The translations under genes and the position numbers were made by a program. The notes under the pieces were generated by a model. The model made no database searches. It was not told the DNA's origin and saw nothing but the letters and a program-made list of their open reading frames with translations. Positions 33,117 through 45,057 of a DNA stretch of 64,000 bases are shown piece after piece; position 1 is the stretch's first letter; the number at the start of each line of letters is the position of its first letter. Source of the DNA: Bipolaris cookei (Eukaryota > Ascomycota > Dothideomycetes > Pleosporales > Pleosporaceae); the NCBI GenBank assembly GCA_002286855.1, contig NRSV01000010.1:310001-374000 (forward strand), given 5' to 3'.

Positions 33117-34721
33117 ATGTCTCAACAACGAGCTATTCAAACTTCCTATACTGAATCAGATCTCCAGCTTGCTCTTTTTAATGTCCAATCGCAACGTGTT
33201 CAAAGCCAAAGACGTGCTGCCTCTATCTATAACGTGCCTCAAAGAACTCTATCTTACCGACGCGCTGGAAGACGCCCCCGACGCGACTGCGAACCAAAAT
33301 CAAAGCGCCTGGATAAGCTAGAAGAGGAGGATATAGTTGAGCATATTCTTGAAGAGCCTGTATGAGGATTTGCGCCTACAAAGGCTGAAATTCGAGCAAT
33401 GGCTGATAACCTATTGCATGAGCGGGAGAGCAACCCTGTTGGCAAGAACTGGGTTGACAACTTTGTTAAGAGGACTCCTGAGCTTCGTACGCGCTGGAGC
33501 CATCCTTATGATCACCAGCAAGCCGCCTGTGAGGATCCAGCGGCTATCCAGCGCTGGTTCGACCTAGTCAAGGCGACAAAACAGAAGTGAGGCATTGTGG
33601 ACGACGATATCTACAACTTTGATGAAAATGGCTTTATAATGGGCAAGATTTTATCACAGTTAGTTATCGCAGCCTCAGAAGGATATGGAAAAAAGAAGCG
33701 AATACAGCCAGGCAACCGTGAGTGGGTTACTGTAATCCAAGGCGTGGGCGCGTCGGGTCGCCGGCTACCACCCTTCGTTGTCTTTGCGGGCAAGGTGCTT
33801 ATCAACGTCTGGTTTGAAAATCTACCTGTCGACTGGGTTTTTGAAGTCAGTCCTAATGGCTGGATGAATAATCAGCTTGCTCTTGCGTGGTTAGAGCACT
33901 TTGATACCCATACAAAGAGCTGTACTGTGGGTGGGTATTGACTGCTCATTATTGACGGCCATGAGAGCCATTGCTCCATCAATTTTCAAGATATTTGCAA
34001 GAAGAGGAATATTTTTCTTCTTTTTATGCCTGCACACTCATCTCACCTATTGCAGCCTCTTGATGTCGCCTGCTTCTCGCCGTTGAAGCGCAAGTATGGC
34101 GACACTGTTTCGGGCTTGGCACGCAACCGCACCCACTATATCAGCAAGGAGACCTTCCTACCAGCCTTTAAAACTGCTTTTGAGCAGTCTATTACGAAGG
34201 AGAATATTCAAGCTGGCTTCAGAGGCGCTGGTATAGTCCCACATGACCCACAGGCTGTGCTATCAAAGCTTGATGTAGTGGTGCGGACACCAAAACAATC
34301 ACCGCGACGGGTAGACGCCCGGGAGACGCAGACGCCGCGCAACGCCCGCGAAATCGAGGCTCAAAGTACTCTTATTCGACAGAGAGTAAGAAACTGCCGT
34401 GGGCCTTCTGCAAATTCACTCAACGAGCAGGTTGCGCAGTTGAGTAAAGGGGCTCAGCAAATGGCACATAAGATGACGCTTATGATAGAGGAAATGGCTA
34501 AGCTTCGAGAGACTCTAGACGAAGCAAATAAGCGCAAGAGCCGTAAGTGGCGATATGTACGGACAGAAAAGACTCTTACTGTAGGCGAGGTACAAGAAGT
34601 AGTAGCTAAACAAGCGAGTAGCAGTCGTGGTGATGGTGAGAGTGCGTCCAAGAGGGTGCGAGGAGAGGCGGTGCGGGCGTTGCAAGTAGACTGGACACAA
34701 CGCTCGTACCTGTGTGGTTGA
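33117..34721 (+). pseudogene. pogo-like transposase, three TGA interruptions only
   Basis: A single frame of 535 codons (534 positions plus stop) spans the element with no frameshift. It is broken only by TGA at 33363-33365, 33588-33590 and 33939-33941. In order: N-terminal HTH (SQRRAASIYNVPQRTLSYRR), CENP-B/HTH part (KAEIRAMADNLL, VGKNWVDNFVKR), DDE domain with DIYNFDENGF, LLIIDGHESH and LMPAHSSHLLQPLDV, then AFEQSITKENIQAGFRGAGIVP and a coiled, basic tail. At each TGA the family context favours Arg (EEPV-x-GF, GGY-x-LLIIDG), so all three look like CGA to TGA. The protein cannot be made as it stands, but the damage is slight, so the insertion is recent. Confidence 0.93.
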
Positions 34722-34811
34722 GATAGATAGTGCAAATGATAGTGGCAACTCTGATAATTAATTTCTTTTATATCGCAATAGTCTATTAACTATGATAAAA
34801 GTGCATGATAA

Positions 34812-34884
34812 TGTCTCGACGTCGACGCGCTGGGAGATGTGTGGGCCGCTTGCTTGGGTGGGCTGCTCGCTTGTGAACCACGTT
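34812..34884 (-). repeat. right terminal inverted repeat, younger pogo-like element
   Basis: This is the inverse of 33052-33103, with a roughly 20-nt internal insertion (or the left copy has a deletion) in the GC-rich middle. Confidence 0.88.
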
Positions 34885-34935
34885 CACGTTTTAAGGTGCT
34901 CCTTAAACGATCTAAAACGATATGCTTATGTATAG

Positions 34936-35898
34936 TACCAATAACACATTATTGATCATATGAGCAGAAATGAAGCTGCTAGATTACCTTTGGAAGTATT
35001 TCTAGACCGACCATGTCTCTCTGAAAACATTAAATTGATGTATCATTGTCTAGCAAAGAAAATTTAGCATTGCTGATATGGATGAAGCCATCAGATATTT
35101 ACAAACACTATCAATCTCGTGTAATCAGACAAGTGAGGGAGCAAATTTTCTGTTCGTCAACCCACACAAAACGGGCTCTTTCTTGGTAAAACTGCCTTCA
35201 ACAAATTGTGTACTTGGTTTATCACAGCAATACCACATAACACTCCTCAAACGTTATTAAGACAGTTTCCAGGCTGATACAATGGCTTCTGGTATACGCC
35301 TTACTTAAACATCTTTCTTCACGTTGAAACGCAATGCTAGCGCTATATTTACCTATAACAATGTATCGATTATCCTATGGTTTGCATGGCTTTTTGTTCT
35401 CCGTTCAACTCAGTAATTGGCAACTTCCAAGTCATGATTGGTACTACAGGCGATCCACCAACTTTACAAAGGACAAAGTACCACTCAAGTCAGGCCGAAC
35501 AATCACTTTCACACTCACTCGTCAGCTTGTAGAAGGAGGGAAGAACCACACGTGGGGGGGTTTGGCGCACAAAGGGCAGTTGCGTGGTGAGAAAAGCTGG
35601 ACCGTCCTTCTTGCCTTGCTTGCCTTTATCCACGGTCTCAGTATCTCGCTACAACCTCCACCGTGGCATCTATCAACATTTCTTACCTCACCATGCAAAG
35701 GTGAGGCACAACACCATTCGCAACCCGTATTCTTCCACTGTCGAACAGGATCGATCGTTTTCCTGATCGAGCAAATATCTCGTATGGACAAATAGATCCG
35801 CAATCGCGTATCAGCTTGAATGACGAATATTTCAGCATTTTTCACTATTTCAAAGTCCCGCCCAGAGACATCGCACCGTATACAAGAAACGATCGAAG
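34936..35898. other. intergenic, about 960 bp
   Basis: No gene is supported. A 153-codon frame at 35334-35795 has no motif. It contains the presumed promoter of the gene starting at 35899. Confidence 0.4.
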
Positions 35899-36757
35899 AT
35901 GAATTCTACTACCAACAACACAAACAACCTGCGCTATCTAGTATCCGAGCGCAGACTGCCCAGCAGTACTAGCCAGGGAAACAGCAAAGACGCTACTATC
36001 GCTGCCCCCTCCACACCGACGCAACCAACACCGGTCCAGCCTATCACCACGATTGTGCCTCTGCTGAATAAGACTGTATATGATGAAGCCGGAGAGACGG
36101 AAGAGAGTGAGAGAACACTCGGCTATGTTCGAGTGCAGCTCAAGGTCTTGAAATACCTAGCATCCTTCCCGTCAGATATGCTCGGCGGGCGGCAAGTATG
36201 TGAGTGGACGGGAATGATCTCGCCATCGGATTTCAAGCCAACAGCGCAAGAGGCACTGCGTGTATGCTACTACCTGCGCTCACAAGGCTTCGACACGTTT
36301 GCGAAGTTCAAGCGCGGATACATGAAACTTTACTTTGTAGACCAGCAGTCCAATAAGCGGAGTCTGCACGTCGATGTGCTGTATTGGAAGCAAGACACCA
36401 AGACAAACGACATTAGGTATGCATGTTCTTTCGGGACACGAGAGGCAATATGAGGCAGACGCAACGCTGTTGCGCCATCACGACATATCACGGAGGGTCG
36501 ATTGCTTTACGAGTACTACTACGGTTACCCTGAAGAGCAACAAAGGTATGACCAGAGAACGCTAGAAAGCCTTGCGACTCGCGCGTCTGCAGCCGAAATC
36601 CGGTTGCAAAACTTGGTCGTCGGTGAGAATCCTGATCCGGGGTAAGTAGCCCCTGTTCCTTCACACATATCCGGCAGTATACTAAACAATCAACAGTGAA
36701 ATGGAAGTCACACTTATGCAGCTTGAAGAATACCGTGCAATGTTCCGTGGGAATTAG
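35899..36757 (+). CDS. unrecognised fungal protein, multi-exon
   Basis: Not recognised. The coding signal runs from MNSTTNNTNNLRYLV through QLKVLKYLASFPSDMLGGRQ and KFKRGYMKLYFVDQQSNKRS to RLLYEYYYGYPEEQQRYDQR. It is spliced by a good intron (donor GTAAGT at 36642, ACTAAAC branch, CAACAG acceptor at 36696) to EMEVTLMQLEEYRAMFRGN, stop 36755-36757. The frame is continuous except for TGA at 36451-36453. Either a 42-nt intron (36417-36458, GTATGC...GCAG) removes it, or it is a lesion (CGA to TGA is possible). Favoured model: join(35899..36416,36459..36641,36697..36757). The first 50 residues are Ser/Thr/Pro-rich; no signal peptide or membrane span is seen. It could be a decaying gene next to the transposon cluster. 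Confidence 0.58.
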
Positions 36758-38948
36758 TATATCCACCCTTGTCAGATGCTGGTTAGAGACGCTGTGAGGA
36801 CAGTGGGATAGGTGAAGAGCACAAGTGCGCGAGTTGGGGAGGGTACGCGCGGTCTGTGGGATTGCCATGGGTAGACGTCGCGCGAGCGTTTGATGGTGTA
36901 CTGGGGTTGGATGAGGCTTGGCTGCAGTTCCTGGGAAAGAACGGCCTCTTCGGGGTTGAGTCTCTCACCTCGAGTATGTACAAACCACTGACAGGCAAAT
37001 GGATGTGCAGATATGTGCACCGCGGTACTGGGTAGCGTAGCTACCGAGGCTAATGACACGGAAACAGGCGTGTGGATGATACGTACAGTGGCGCTAGGCG
37101 GCCACAAAGGCTGCCATGTAATAGAAAACAAGATATACAGTAGTGACGCTTGCTATGCTTGGCGCACATGGAATCAAGTTTTCTAGAAGGAAATTTGCTT
37201 CTTCCCCCCTTACCAGGCATGAGCACGTGTACACACACACAGTATCGGAAGCCAGTGCCTCTGGATCCATTCTTAATTGAGCGCGGATTACGAAGAGTGG
37301 ACGATGCATGACAACACCGGAAAAGCTCCGATGGTGATGCGTGTCGTTTTGTTATGCATCTGGACGCCTGACTAGTCAGCAATCATCAAGTTTATATACA
37401 AGTATATGTATACACAGGCAGAGTCATGCTGCGGACGCTATATATTTTATTAAGGGGGATCCTGCTTGCTCAAGGCTATCTGTCGTCAATAAAGTGTGGC
37501 GCGTGTTAGTCAACATGTTGTTTGGGAAAGGGCAGATGCAAGACGCGGATGCTCACAATAGAAGCCTTGGCAACCATCTCTACTAGGCACGGACGCATAG
37601 CGGACCGCTGTCTGCAGCCCACACGGACCAGATTACCAATGATACGATGAACCAAATTGCATGGCACGGAGGGCGTTGACCTGCATGTTGAACCCAGCGC
37701 GGGAAATTGAGCTCACAGACACCTTTTGCAGAGCTGTTTGTGGGGAAAGACAATGGGCGTTTGGCCCATGGGACAGAAAGGGCTTTGGGACAAGGGTAGC
37801 ATGGGCATCGCAGAGGGCGCAGGAAACTCGACAAAATGAAAGCAGGGCAAGGCAAAGACAAAGGATGGACAAGAGGTTGGCGGTATATCGATGCAAGTAT
37901 GCGCTAGGTGCAGCGGCGCACGTAGATCAGTTGGCCAAGCGAGAGGTAATCGGGTGTGTGCGACGCGCTCACGACGCGGGGGGCCCGTCCGGTGCATCCG
38001 GCGGCTGTGGTGATGAGAAAAATGAAGGATGGATGTTCTTTGCGTTTGCAAAGTTGTCGTGCGTGAGTGGGTGTGGATGGGGATGAGACTAGCAAGGCAG
38101 AAAGATAGGGATTTACCGTTTGCAGGCGGCTGCTGCTGCTGTGGTGAGCAGCGATGATGCAGGGCTTACGACTGGCTGCGAGCCTTGTCAGCGACTCCCG
38201 CCGCGCTGGGACGGATGACTGGGTGGAGTTCGAAAAGAAGGTAGTAGGTTGGCGGCCTGGGTGTCGAGGGTGAGCGGGGGCAGAAGGGTTCGGGTGTGAA
38301 TGGTAGACGATGGAGGGTGGATGGGTGGGTGATGGAGAATGGGTGGTGAAGGGCGGATGGTGGATAGAGAAGCGGAAGGTGGTCGTGAGGCGTGGGCAGG
38401 CGCGTTGGGGCGGTGATGGAACCGGGCTAGTGCGGCGCAGAGGCCACCTTGTCACAGACAGGCTGATAGAAGGCGCCGACGACGAGACGAGCACGCACAA
38501 CAGGTCGACGGGGCGGCGCAGAGAGGCAGCATGGCCATCTCGACAGTCTGGCGACAGGTGCATGCGAGCAAGACGCGCTCGTCGGCGCCGTTGGAAGTCA
38601 CGAAAAATTTCCTCTACTCCCTGAAACGGGACGCACGGACCAGGCCACTAGCCCGTTCCTGGTGGTGATCCAGCCTACTTAATGACCTGTTCATTCTCTT
38701 AGATAGGCCCGCAGCCCACCTTCTCCGACGCGCTCGCGGCACCGCATCGAGTTACCATCCCATCACGTGACGACTCCAGTGCTGCGCCCACGGCACCCCC
38801 GCCATAGAGGCTTCTCGCTGTGTGTGTGTGCTTCTGTGTTTGTGTGTGCACTTGGTGCGCCTTTGATGGCACTCGCCTGCGGGCGCATAGTAGTAATTTC
38901 TAATCCCTCTGGCCGCGCGCCCTTTGCCAGACCCACCCGCTGGTCACG
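36758..38948. other. intergenic, about 2.2 kb, upstream of MOT1
   Basis: No gene is supported. Long frames at 37661-38086 (plus) and 37904-38563 (minus) are compositionally biased and overlap on opposite strands without motifs. GC-rich sequence around 38500-38950 is probably the MOT1 promoter. Confidence 0.45.
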
Positions 38949-41900
38949 ATGAGGTTTGTCGCATATCCCACGGCTGCTGCATGCATGTCGCGCTAACCCT
39001 GCCATAGTGCCACCAGATTGGACCGTCTCGTCACGTAAGTGCACCCAACTCCAGCTTTGCACATGGCTTTGCACTGCATCCCGACACGCCAGAAAGAACA
39101 AAAATACATGCCATGCCTCCTCGCATAGCATGCCGTGCCATGCACTCCCCCCTCCATGGCACTGCCCCTCTTGTCCCCTCTGGCCCACCCTTGTCGCCTG
39201 CTCGCTAACTCGCGCCAAGGCTCCTCGAGACGGGCAGCACAGCATTGATCCGGAACACAGCAGCCGACCAACTAGCTGACGTCCAGAAACAACATCCCGA
39301 TGAGTTATTCAACCTCCTCACTCGTGTCATCCCTTACCTGAGGTCAAAGAGCTGGGAGACTCGAGTCGCTGCCGCCAAGGCCATTGGCGGCATTGCCGTT
39401 AACGCCGACAAGTTTGATCCCAATGCTGATGACGACGATGCCGATGAATCCAGCAAACCCGGCCTCAAGTCCGAGTCAAATCACAATGTCAAGTTCCAAG
39501 ACGGCAATGGTGCCGTCAAGAAAGAAGAAAACGGCGACGCTGCCTTGCCGCCTCTCTCCCACGGACTCGATCTAGCTACCCTCGACCTGCCCTCTATTCT
39601 CAAGTTTGGTAAAGTCTTGGCTTCTTCTGGTGCAAAGGAGCATGACTACAAGCTGGCTGCAATGGACCCCGCCGAGCGCTTGGAGTACCAGAAGAGTACC
39701 CTCCTCAAGCGCCTTGGCTTCGAGGGTCCATGGACCGAGGACCTCTCACCACCCCAAGAAATCATGCCTCAAACACCTGGGCCCAAGACGCCTGCACCAA
39801 ATCGCATCGACACGAATGTCCCACGTGCCGACAGTTCAAATCTAGCCTCTTCTCCTCCCCCTGCCTTGGCGACCCCCAACGGCCAGGGACTAAGTAAAAG
39901 GCAACAAAACGCCCTCAAACGCAAGCAAAAAAAGAATGCTGCTGGAGGTGCTAACAAGGTCCAAATCGTTGATTTTAACGCAAACTCACGCAAAGATTCA
40001 CAATCAGATGCAGTAGAAACTCCCAGTCGTTCCCATCCAATTGCCCTTAAGCTCGAGAAGATCGAAAACGGCGATGACGGCGACAGTGGTGTAAACGACT
40101 ACTTTTCGCTCGAGCGCAATGGCGGGGACGACGATGCCAAGTTTGTCAAGGAGTTCAAGGGCGCGCCCGTACCCGAAAAGTCGTCGTTTCAGGCCGAGGC
40201 TGAGGAGGCTGGGCTAGAGTGGCCATTCGAACGCGTGTGTTCGTATCTTGCTGTCGAACTTTTTGACTTCACCTGGGAGGTTCGTCATGGGGCTGCCATG
40301 GGTCTTCGAGAAATCCTCCGTGTGCACGGCGCCGGCGCCGGAAGGCGGAAAGGGCTCACTCGAGCCGAGAATGATCAGCTCAATCAACAATGGCTCAACG
40401 ACCTGGCGTGTCGCATGATCTGCATCTTCATGCTCGATCGCTTTGCAGACTTCACTGGTGATAATGTCATTGCACCAATACGTGAAACTGCAGGACAAGC
40501 ACTCGGTTCCTTGCTGCAATACATGACTGGCGACAACGTGCTGGCAACTTTCAGAGTCCTCAATCGCCTAATCATGAATCAGGACTTGCCTGTTGACACC
40601 AACCCCCTCAGTGCACCCTGGGCCCTTTGCCAGGGTGGTATGATTGGTTTGCGGTACCTTGTTGCTGTGCGAAACGATTTGCTCCTTCAAGATGGTACTT
40701 TGATGGACGGAGTGCTTGCTGCAGTCATCAATGGCCTGAGTAATGACGATGATGATGTCCGAGCCATCAGTGCCGCAACACTAATCCCCGTCGTAAAGGA
40801 ATTCATCGAGATGCGACCCAAGGCGCTCGAAGGATTAATGAACGTCGTCTGGTCATGTCTCTCCAGCTTGCAGGATGATCTCAGCGCTAGTACCGGTTTC
40901 ATCATGGATTTGCTGGCTAAATTTTGCAGCTTCCCTCAAGTCCTCGAGGCAATGCAAGCAAACGCTCGCCAAGACCCAAGCCAGTCGTTCTATGAGCTTA
41001 TCCCTCGTCTCTTCCCCTTCCTACGACATACCATTACCAGCGTTCGTGCGGCTGTGTTGCGTGCGCTAATCACATTCCTCAATATCCAGAGCCAAGATTC
41101 GGATGGTTGGATAGACAGCAAGGCGTTGCAGTTAATATTCCAGAACATCTTGCTTGAGCGCAATGAAGGCGTCCTAAAGCTTTCCATTCAGCTTTGGAAT
41201 GCCGTAGTTGCAAGCCTGGGTAGTCAATTACCCAACCATCTGGAACCCGTGCTGGATGCCATTGTTCCCCTCACCCTTACACCCATCGGAGTCTCTCGCC
41301 ACCCGATCTCTCTGGATAAGTCGCTTCTCATCAAACCTTCAGGGCAAGCCATGGGACCACCACCGAATACTGAGATGAGCCGGAAATCGACACCGCCCGA
41401 TGGCGCCGAACCAGCCCAAAAGAGGAGAAAGAAGTCTCGCCCAGGAAAAGATGACATGGCAATACCAACGCCATCCTCTCAATCTCACAACGTCGACGGA
41501 CACATGATTACTGGAGATCTGGAACTTATTGGAGCAGATGTCATGATCAGATCCAGAACCTCCGCAGCGCAAGCTCTGGGAACAGCCATGGGCGCCTGGC
41601 CCGAAGAATCGCGACTCCAGGCTTTCAAATCCAGGCTAGTAAACCCACTGATCTCACCCAACTCCACGACTCAATTGACGGCTGCCATCATTATCGAGGA
41701 GTTTGGAAAGAACCTGAAAACCAAGGACGCGTTGGCCGAGTTGTTCGTCCAACACCTGCTGCCCATGGTAGAAGGCGAGAGGCCTCTGGCCTACGAGGAT
41801 CTTGTGCCAAAACTACAAATTGTTCGCACGCAATGTTCATCATTGCTCCACATCTTCCAAGAAGCACACGTGCAGAATCTGCCCAACCTCTCGACTATTG

Positions 41901-44900
41901 TCCAAGGATTACCATTCACAAATAACTATGCTTTTGGTGTTGCAGATGCAGAAAAGCTCGTCACCGTGCAATACGAGAAGCTCAAGAAGGCCATGACACC
42001 TTCCTCTCGTATGATTGCTGCAGCCAACCTAGAGACGACGCGTAAGGAAGTAGAAGCCAGCATCCAGGAAGCTAAGAACATCAAGGAAGAGCGCGATATT
42101 CGCATCAAGGCCGCTGCTGCTGGCGCGCTTGTAGCACTCGACTCGCCTCCCAAGAAGCCATCACCACCTATCAAGGCTATGATGGATAGCATTAAGAAGG
42201 AGGAGAATATGGAATTGCAAAAACGTTCTGCAGCTGCTGTTGCTGGTTATATTATACACCTGGTCAATGCCAAGAGATCGGGCGTGGTGAACAAGGTTGT
42301 CGGCAACCTGGTCAAGTTCTACTGTATGGAGACGGCAGAAACTCCCGAATTCGCTGGGCAATCGTATATTGAAACTGGTATCCTGACGCTTAAGAAAGAT
42401 GAAGACGTGCGTGACCATCCAGATGCTGCTCGATTTGCAGAGGAGTCACGGGCTGCGAGAATCACTAAGCGTGGTGCACGCGAGGGCTTAGAACAAGTTG
42501 TTGAACGTTTCGGTGCCGAGGTTTTTGAAAAGGTGCCCATTCTGAAGGATCTGATTGAGCGGCCGATCAAGGAGGCATTCACCGAAGCGTCGCTGCCCCC
42601 GCAAATCTTCAATGAAGACGGTGTCTTTGGACAAGAAGTCGTCGATGGACTGTCGACTTTACGCGCTCTGGTAGGCAAGCTACATCCAAGCGTGAGAAAT
42701 TTTGTCAAGGAACTCCTTCCACTCATTGCCAGGGCTTTACAGAGCAAGCTGTATGTATTGCGGTACGCAGCTGCTAAGTGCTTTGCAACCATCTGCAGTG
42801 TCATGTCTGTTGAAGGCATTACAATGCTTGTGGAGAGTGTGCTACCAACCATTAGCGATGGTGGTAACGTGCATGCTCGTCAGGGAGCAATTGAATGCAT
42901 CTACCACCTCATTCACGTTATGGACGATGCAATCCTGCCATATGTCATCTTCCTCATCACTCCTGTCCTTGGACGAATGAGTGATTCAGACAACGACGTC
43001 CGATTACTCGCCACAACCAGCTTCGCTACACTGGTCAAACTCGTACCACTCGAGTCAGGTATTCCCGATCCACCAGGTCTTCCAGACTCCCTGCTCAAAG
43101 GCCGAGACCGAGAGCGCAAGTTTGTTGCTCAAATGCTCGACGCCAAGAAGGTGGAACCTTTTGAGATTCCTGTTGGCATCAAGGCAACGCTCCGTTCCTA
43201 CCAACAAGATGGTGTTAACTGGTTGGCATTCCTTAATCGGTATAACCTCCACGGCATCCTCTGTGACGACATGGGTCTTGGTAAGACTCTGCAAACTCTC
43301 TGCATGGTAGCTAGTGACCATCACATGCGTGCTGACGAGTTTGCCAAATCTGGGGATCCAAACTTCCGTCGCCTACCATCTCTCATCGTGTGCCCGCCCA
43401 CCCTGTCTGGTCACTGGCAGCAGGAAATTCGCCAATATGCGCCTTTCCTCAGCTGCGTTGCTTACGTAGGCTCGCCACCAATCCGAAGTCAGTACAGGAA
43501 CGACCTTGACAAAGTAGACATTGTCATTACTTCCTACGACATTTGCCGCAACGACGCCGATATCCTCAAGCCCATCAACTGGAACTACTGCGTCCTAGAC
43601 GAGGGACACTTGATCAAGAATTCAAAGTCAAAGACAAGCCAGGCTGTTAAGCAGTTCCAGTCGAATCACCGCCTCATCCTCTCCGGCACGCCAATTCAGA
43701 ACAACGTTCTTGAGCTGTGGTCTTTGTTCGACTTCCTCATGCCAGGTTTCCTTGGTACCGAGAAGGTCTTCCAGGAGCGTTTCGCTAAGCCCATTGCTGC
43801 ATCTCGGTTTGCTAAGAGCTCGTCAAAGGAGCAAGAACGGGGTGCTTTGGCTATTGAAGCTCTTCATAAGCAAGTGCTGCCCTTCCTTCTTCGTCGTCTC
43901 AAGGAAGAGGTTTTGGATGATCTACCACCCAAGATTCTACAGAACTACTACTGTGATCTTTCCGAGCTGCAGCGCAACCTCTTTGACGACTTCACCAAGC
44001 GTCAAGGTAAGGAAATCCAGTCTAAGGCTGGCAATGCCGATCGTGAGAGCAAGCAACACATCTTCCAGGCTTTGCAATACATGAAGAAACTTTGCAACTC
44101 ACCTTCGCTTGTTGTCAAGGGCCCCACCAACAAAGCGTACGAGTCAACTCAACAGTACCTCAAAAAGCACAACACTACGATTGACGATATTGCGCACGCA
44201 CCCAAGCTCGGGGCTCTCAAGGATCTGCTTGTCGATTGTGGTATCGGAGCATCAGACGTTGTCAGCGACAAGTCGGCGAATGCGAACGGTGACTTACCCG
44301 AAGCTGTCTCCCAGCATCGCGCCCTCGTTTTCTGTCAAATGAAGGAGATGCTTGACATGGTGCAGCACAATGTGCTCGAGAAGTTGCTGCCATCTGTTCA
44401 GTTTATGCGTCTGGACGGTGGCGTTGAAGCCACTAAGCGACAAGAAATTGTCAACAAGTTCAACACAGATCCATCTTACGATGTCTTGCTTCTTACCACT
44501 AGTGTTGGTGGTCTTGGTCTCAATTTGACTGGCGCCGACACCGTCATCTTTGTTGAGCACGACTGGAACCCGCAAAAAGATATCCAAGCCATGGATCGCG
44601 CGCATCGTATTGGTCAAAAGAAGGTAGTCAACGTCTACCGCATTGTTACGCGCGGTACCCTGGAGGAGAAGATCCTAAAGTACGTATTTACCTTTTCTTA
44701 ACCACATGGTCACAAATGCTAACACTCGTGAACAGTCTCCAGCGATTCAAAATCGACGTTGCTTCCACAGTTGTCAACCAACAAAACGCCGGTCTGCAGT
44801 CGATGCAAACGGATCAGATTCTCGACCTCTTCAATGTATCTGCTGATTCAAACGATCCTTCTGCTCTACCTGCGCCGCCTTCAAACGCCAAGGACGACGG

Positions 44901-45057
44901 CACTGGCATCGATGAAAACGACGCTGTCGATGCCACGGGCGCGCTGAGAGAAAAGGGTAAAAAGGGCTTCTTGGATGAACTGGGTGATCTCTGGGATGAG
45001 AAGCAGTACGACGAAGAGTTTGACCTTGATGGATTCCTGGGCAAAATGAAAGCTTAG
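38949..45057 (+). CDS. MOT1: TATA-binding-protein-associated ATPase Mot1/BTAF1
   Basis: CDS join(38949..38953,39008..39034,39220..44679,44736..45057), 1937 residues, as expected for Mot1. It removes TBP from DNA using ATP and acts in the nucleus on RNA polymerase II promoters. The N-terminus spliced from three exons reads MSATRLDRLVTLLETGSTAL, continuing into RNTAADQLADVQKQHPDELF; each intron has a GCTAAC-like branch point. HEAT-repeat-like sequence fills residues to about 1290 (for example FLMDLLAKF-type helices and KLYVLRYAAAKCFATICSVM). The Snf2 ATPase follows: DDMGLGKT (about 1360), DEGH (about 1471), LSGTPIQNN, SVGGLGLNLTGAD, then HDWNPQKDIQAMDRAHRIGQ. The last intron (GTACGT...CAG) joins EEKIL to NLQRFKIDVA. 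The first coding exon is only five nucleotides (ATGAG). Confidence 0.96.

Larger units (their letters stand above)
33052..34884 (+). mobile_element. younger pogo-like transposon nested in the older one
   Basis: About 1.83 kb, bounded by inverted repeats 33052-33103 and 34812-34884. The outer ends read AACATGGTTCACAAGCGAGC and, inverted, AACGTGGTTCACAAGCGAGC. The inner ends both contain CAGCGCGTCGACGTCGA. The right repeat carries about 20 extra nt. A TA lies at the left edge, but no clean TA duplication is seen at the right edge. It encodes one transposase on the plus strand. Confidence 0.9.
30990..34935 (-). mobile_element. older pogo-like transposon (host of a nested insertion)
   Basis: The coding remnant lies at 31195-33051 on the minus strand. 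The element is split near its 5' end by the plus-strand element at 33052-34884. A possible terminal repeat pair is weakly visible: ATAACGTTTTAAG...CTTAAA...AACGTGA near 30988-31030 and, inverted, ...TTAAG...TAAAACGATAT near 34885-34930. The outer limits are therefore tentative. Confidence 0.55.

Noticed and set aside
37904..38563. 219-codon minus-strand frame upstream of MOT1
   Set aside because: Pro/Ser/His-biased composition typical of GC-rich promoter sequence, and overlapped by open frames on the other strand.
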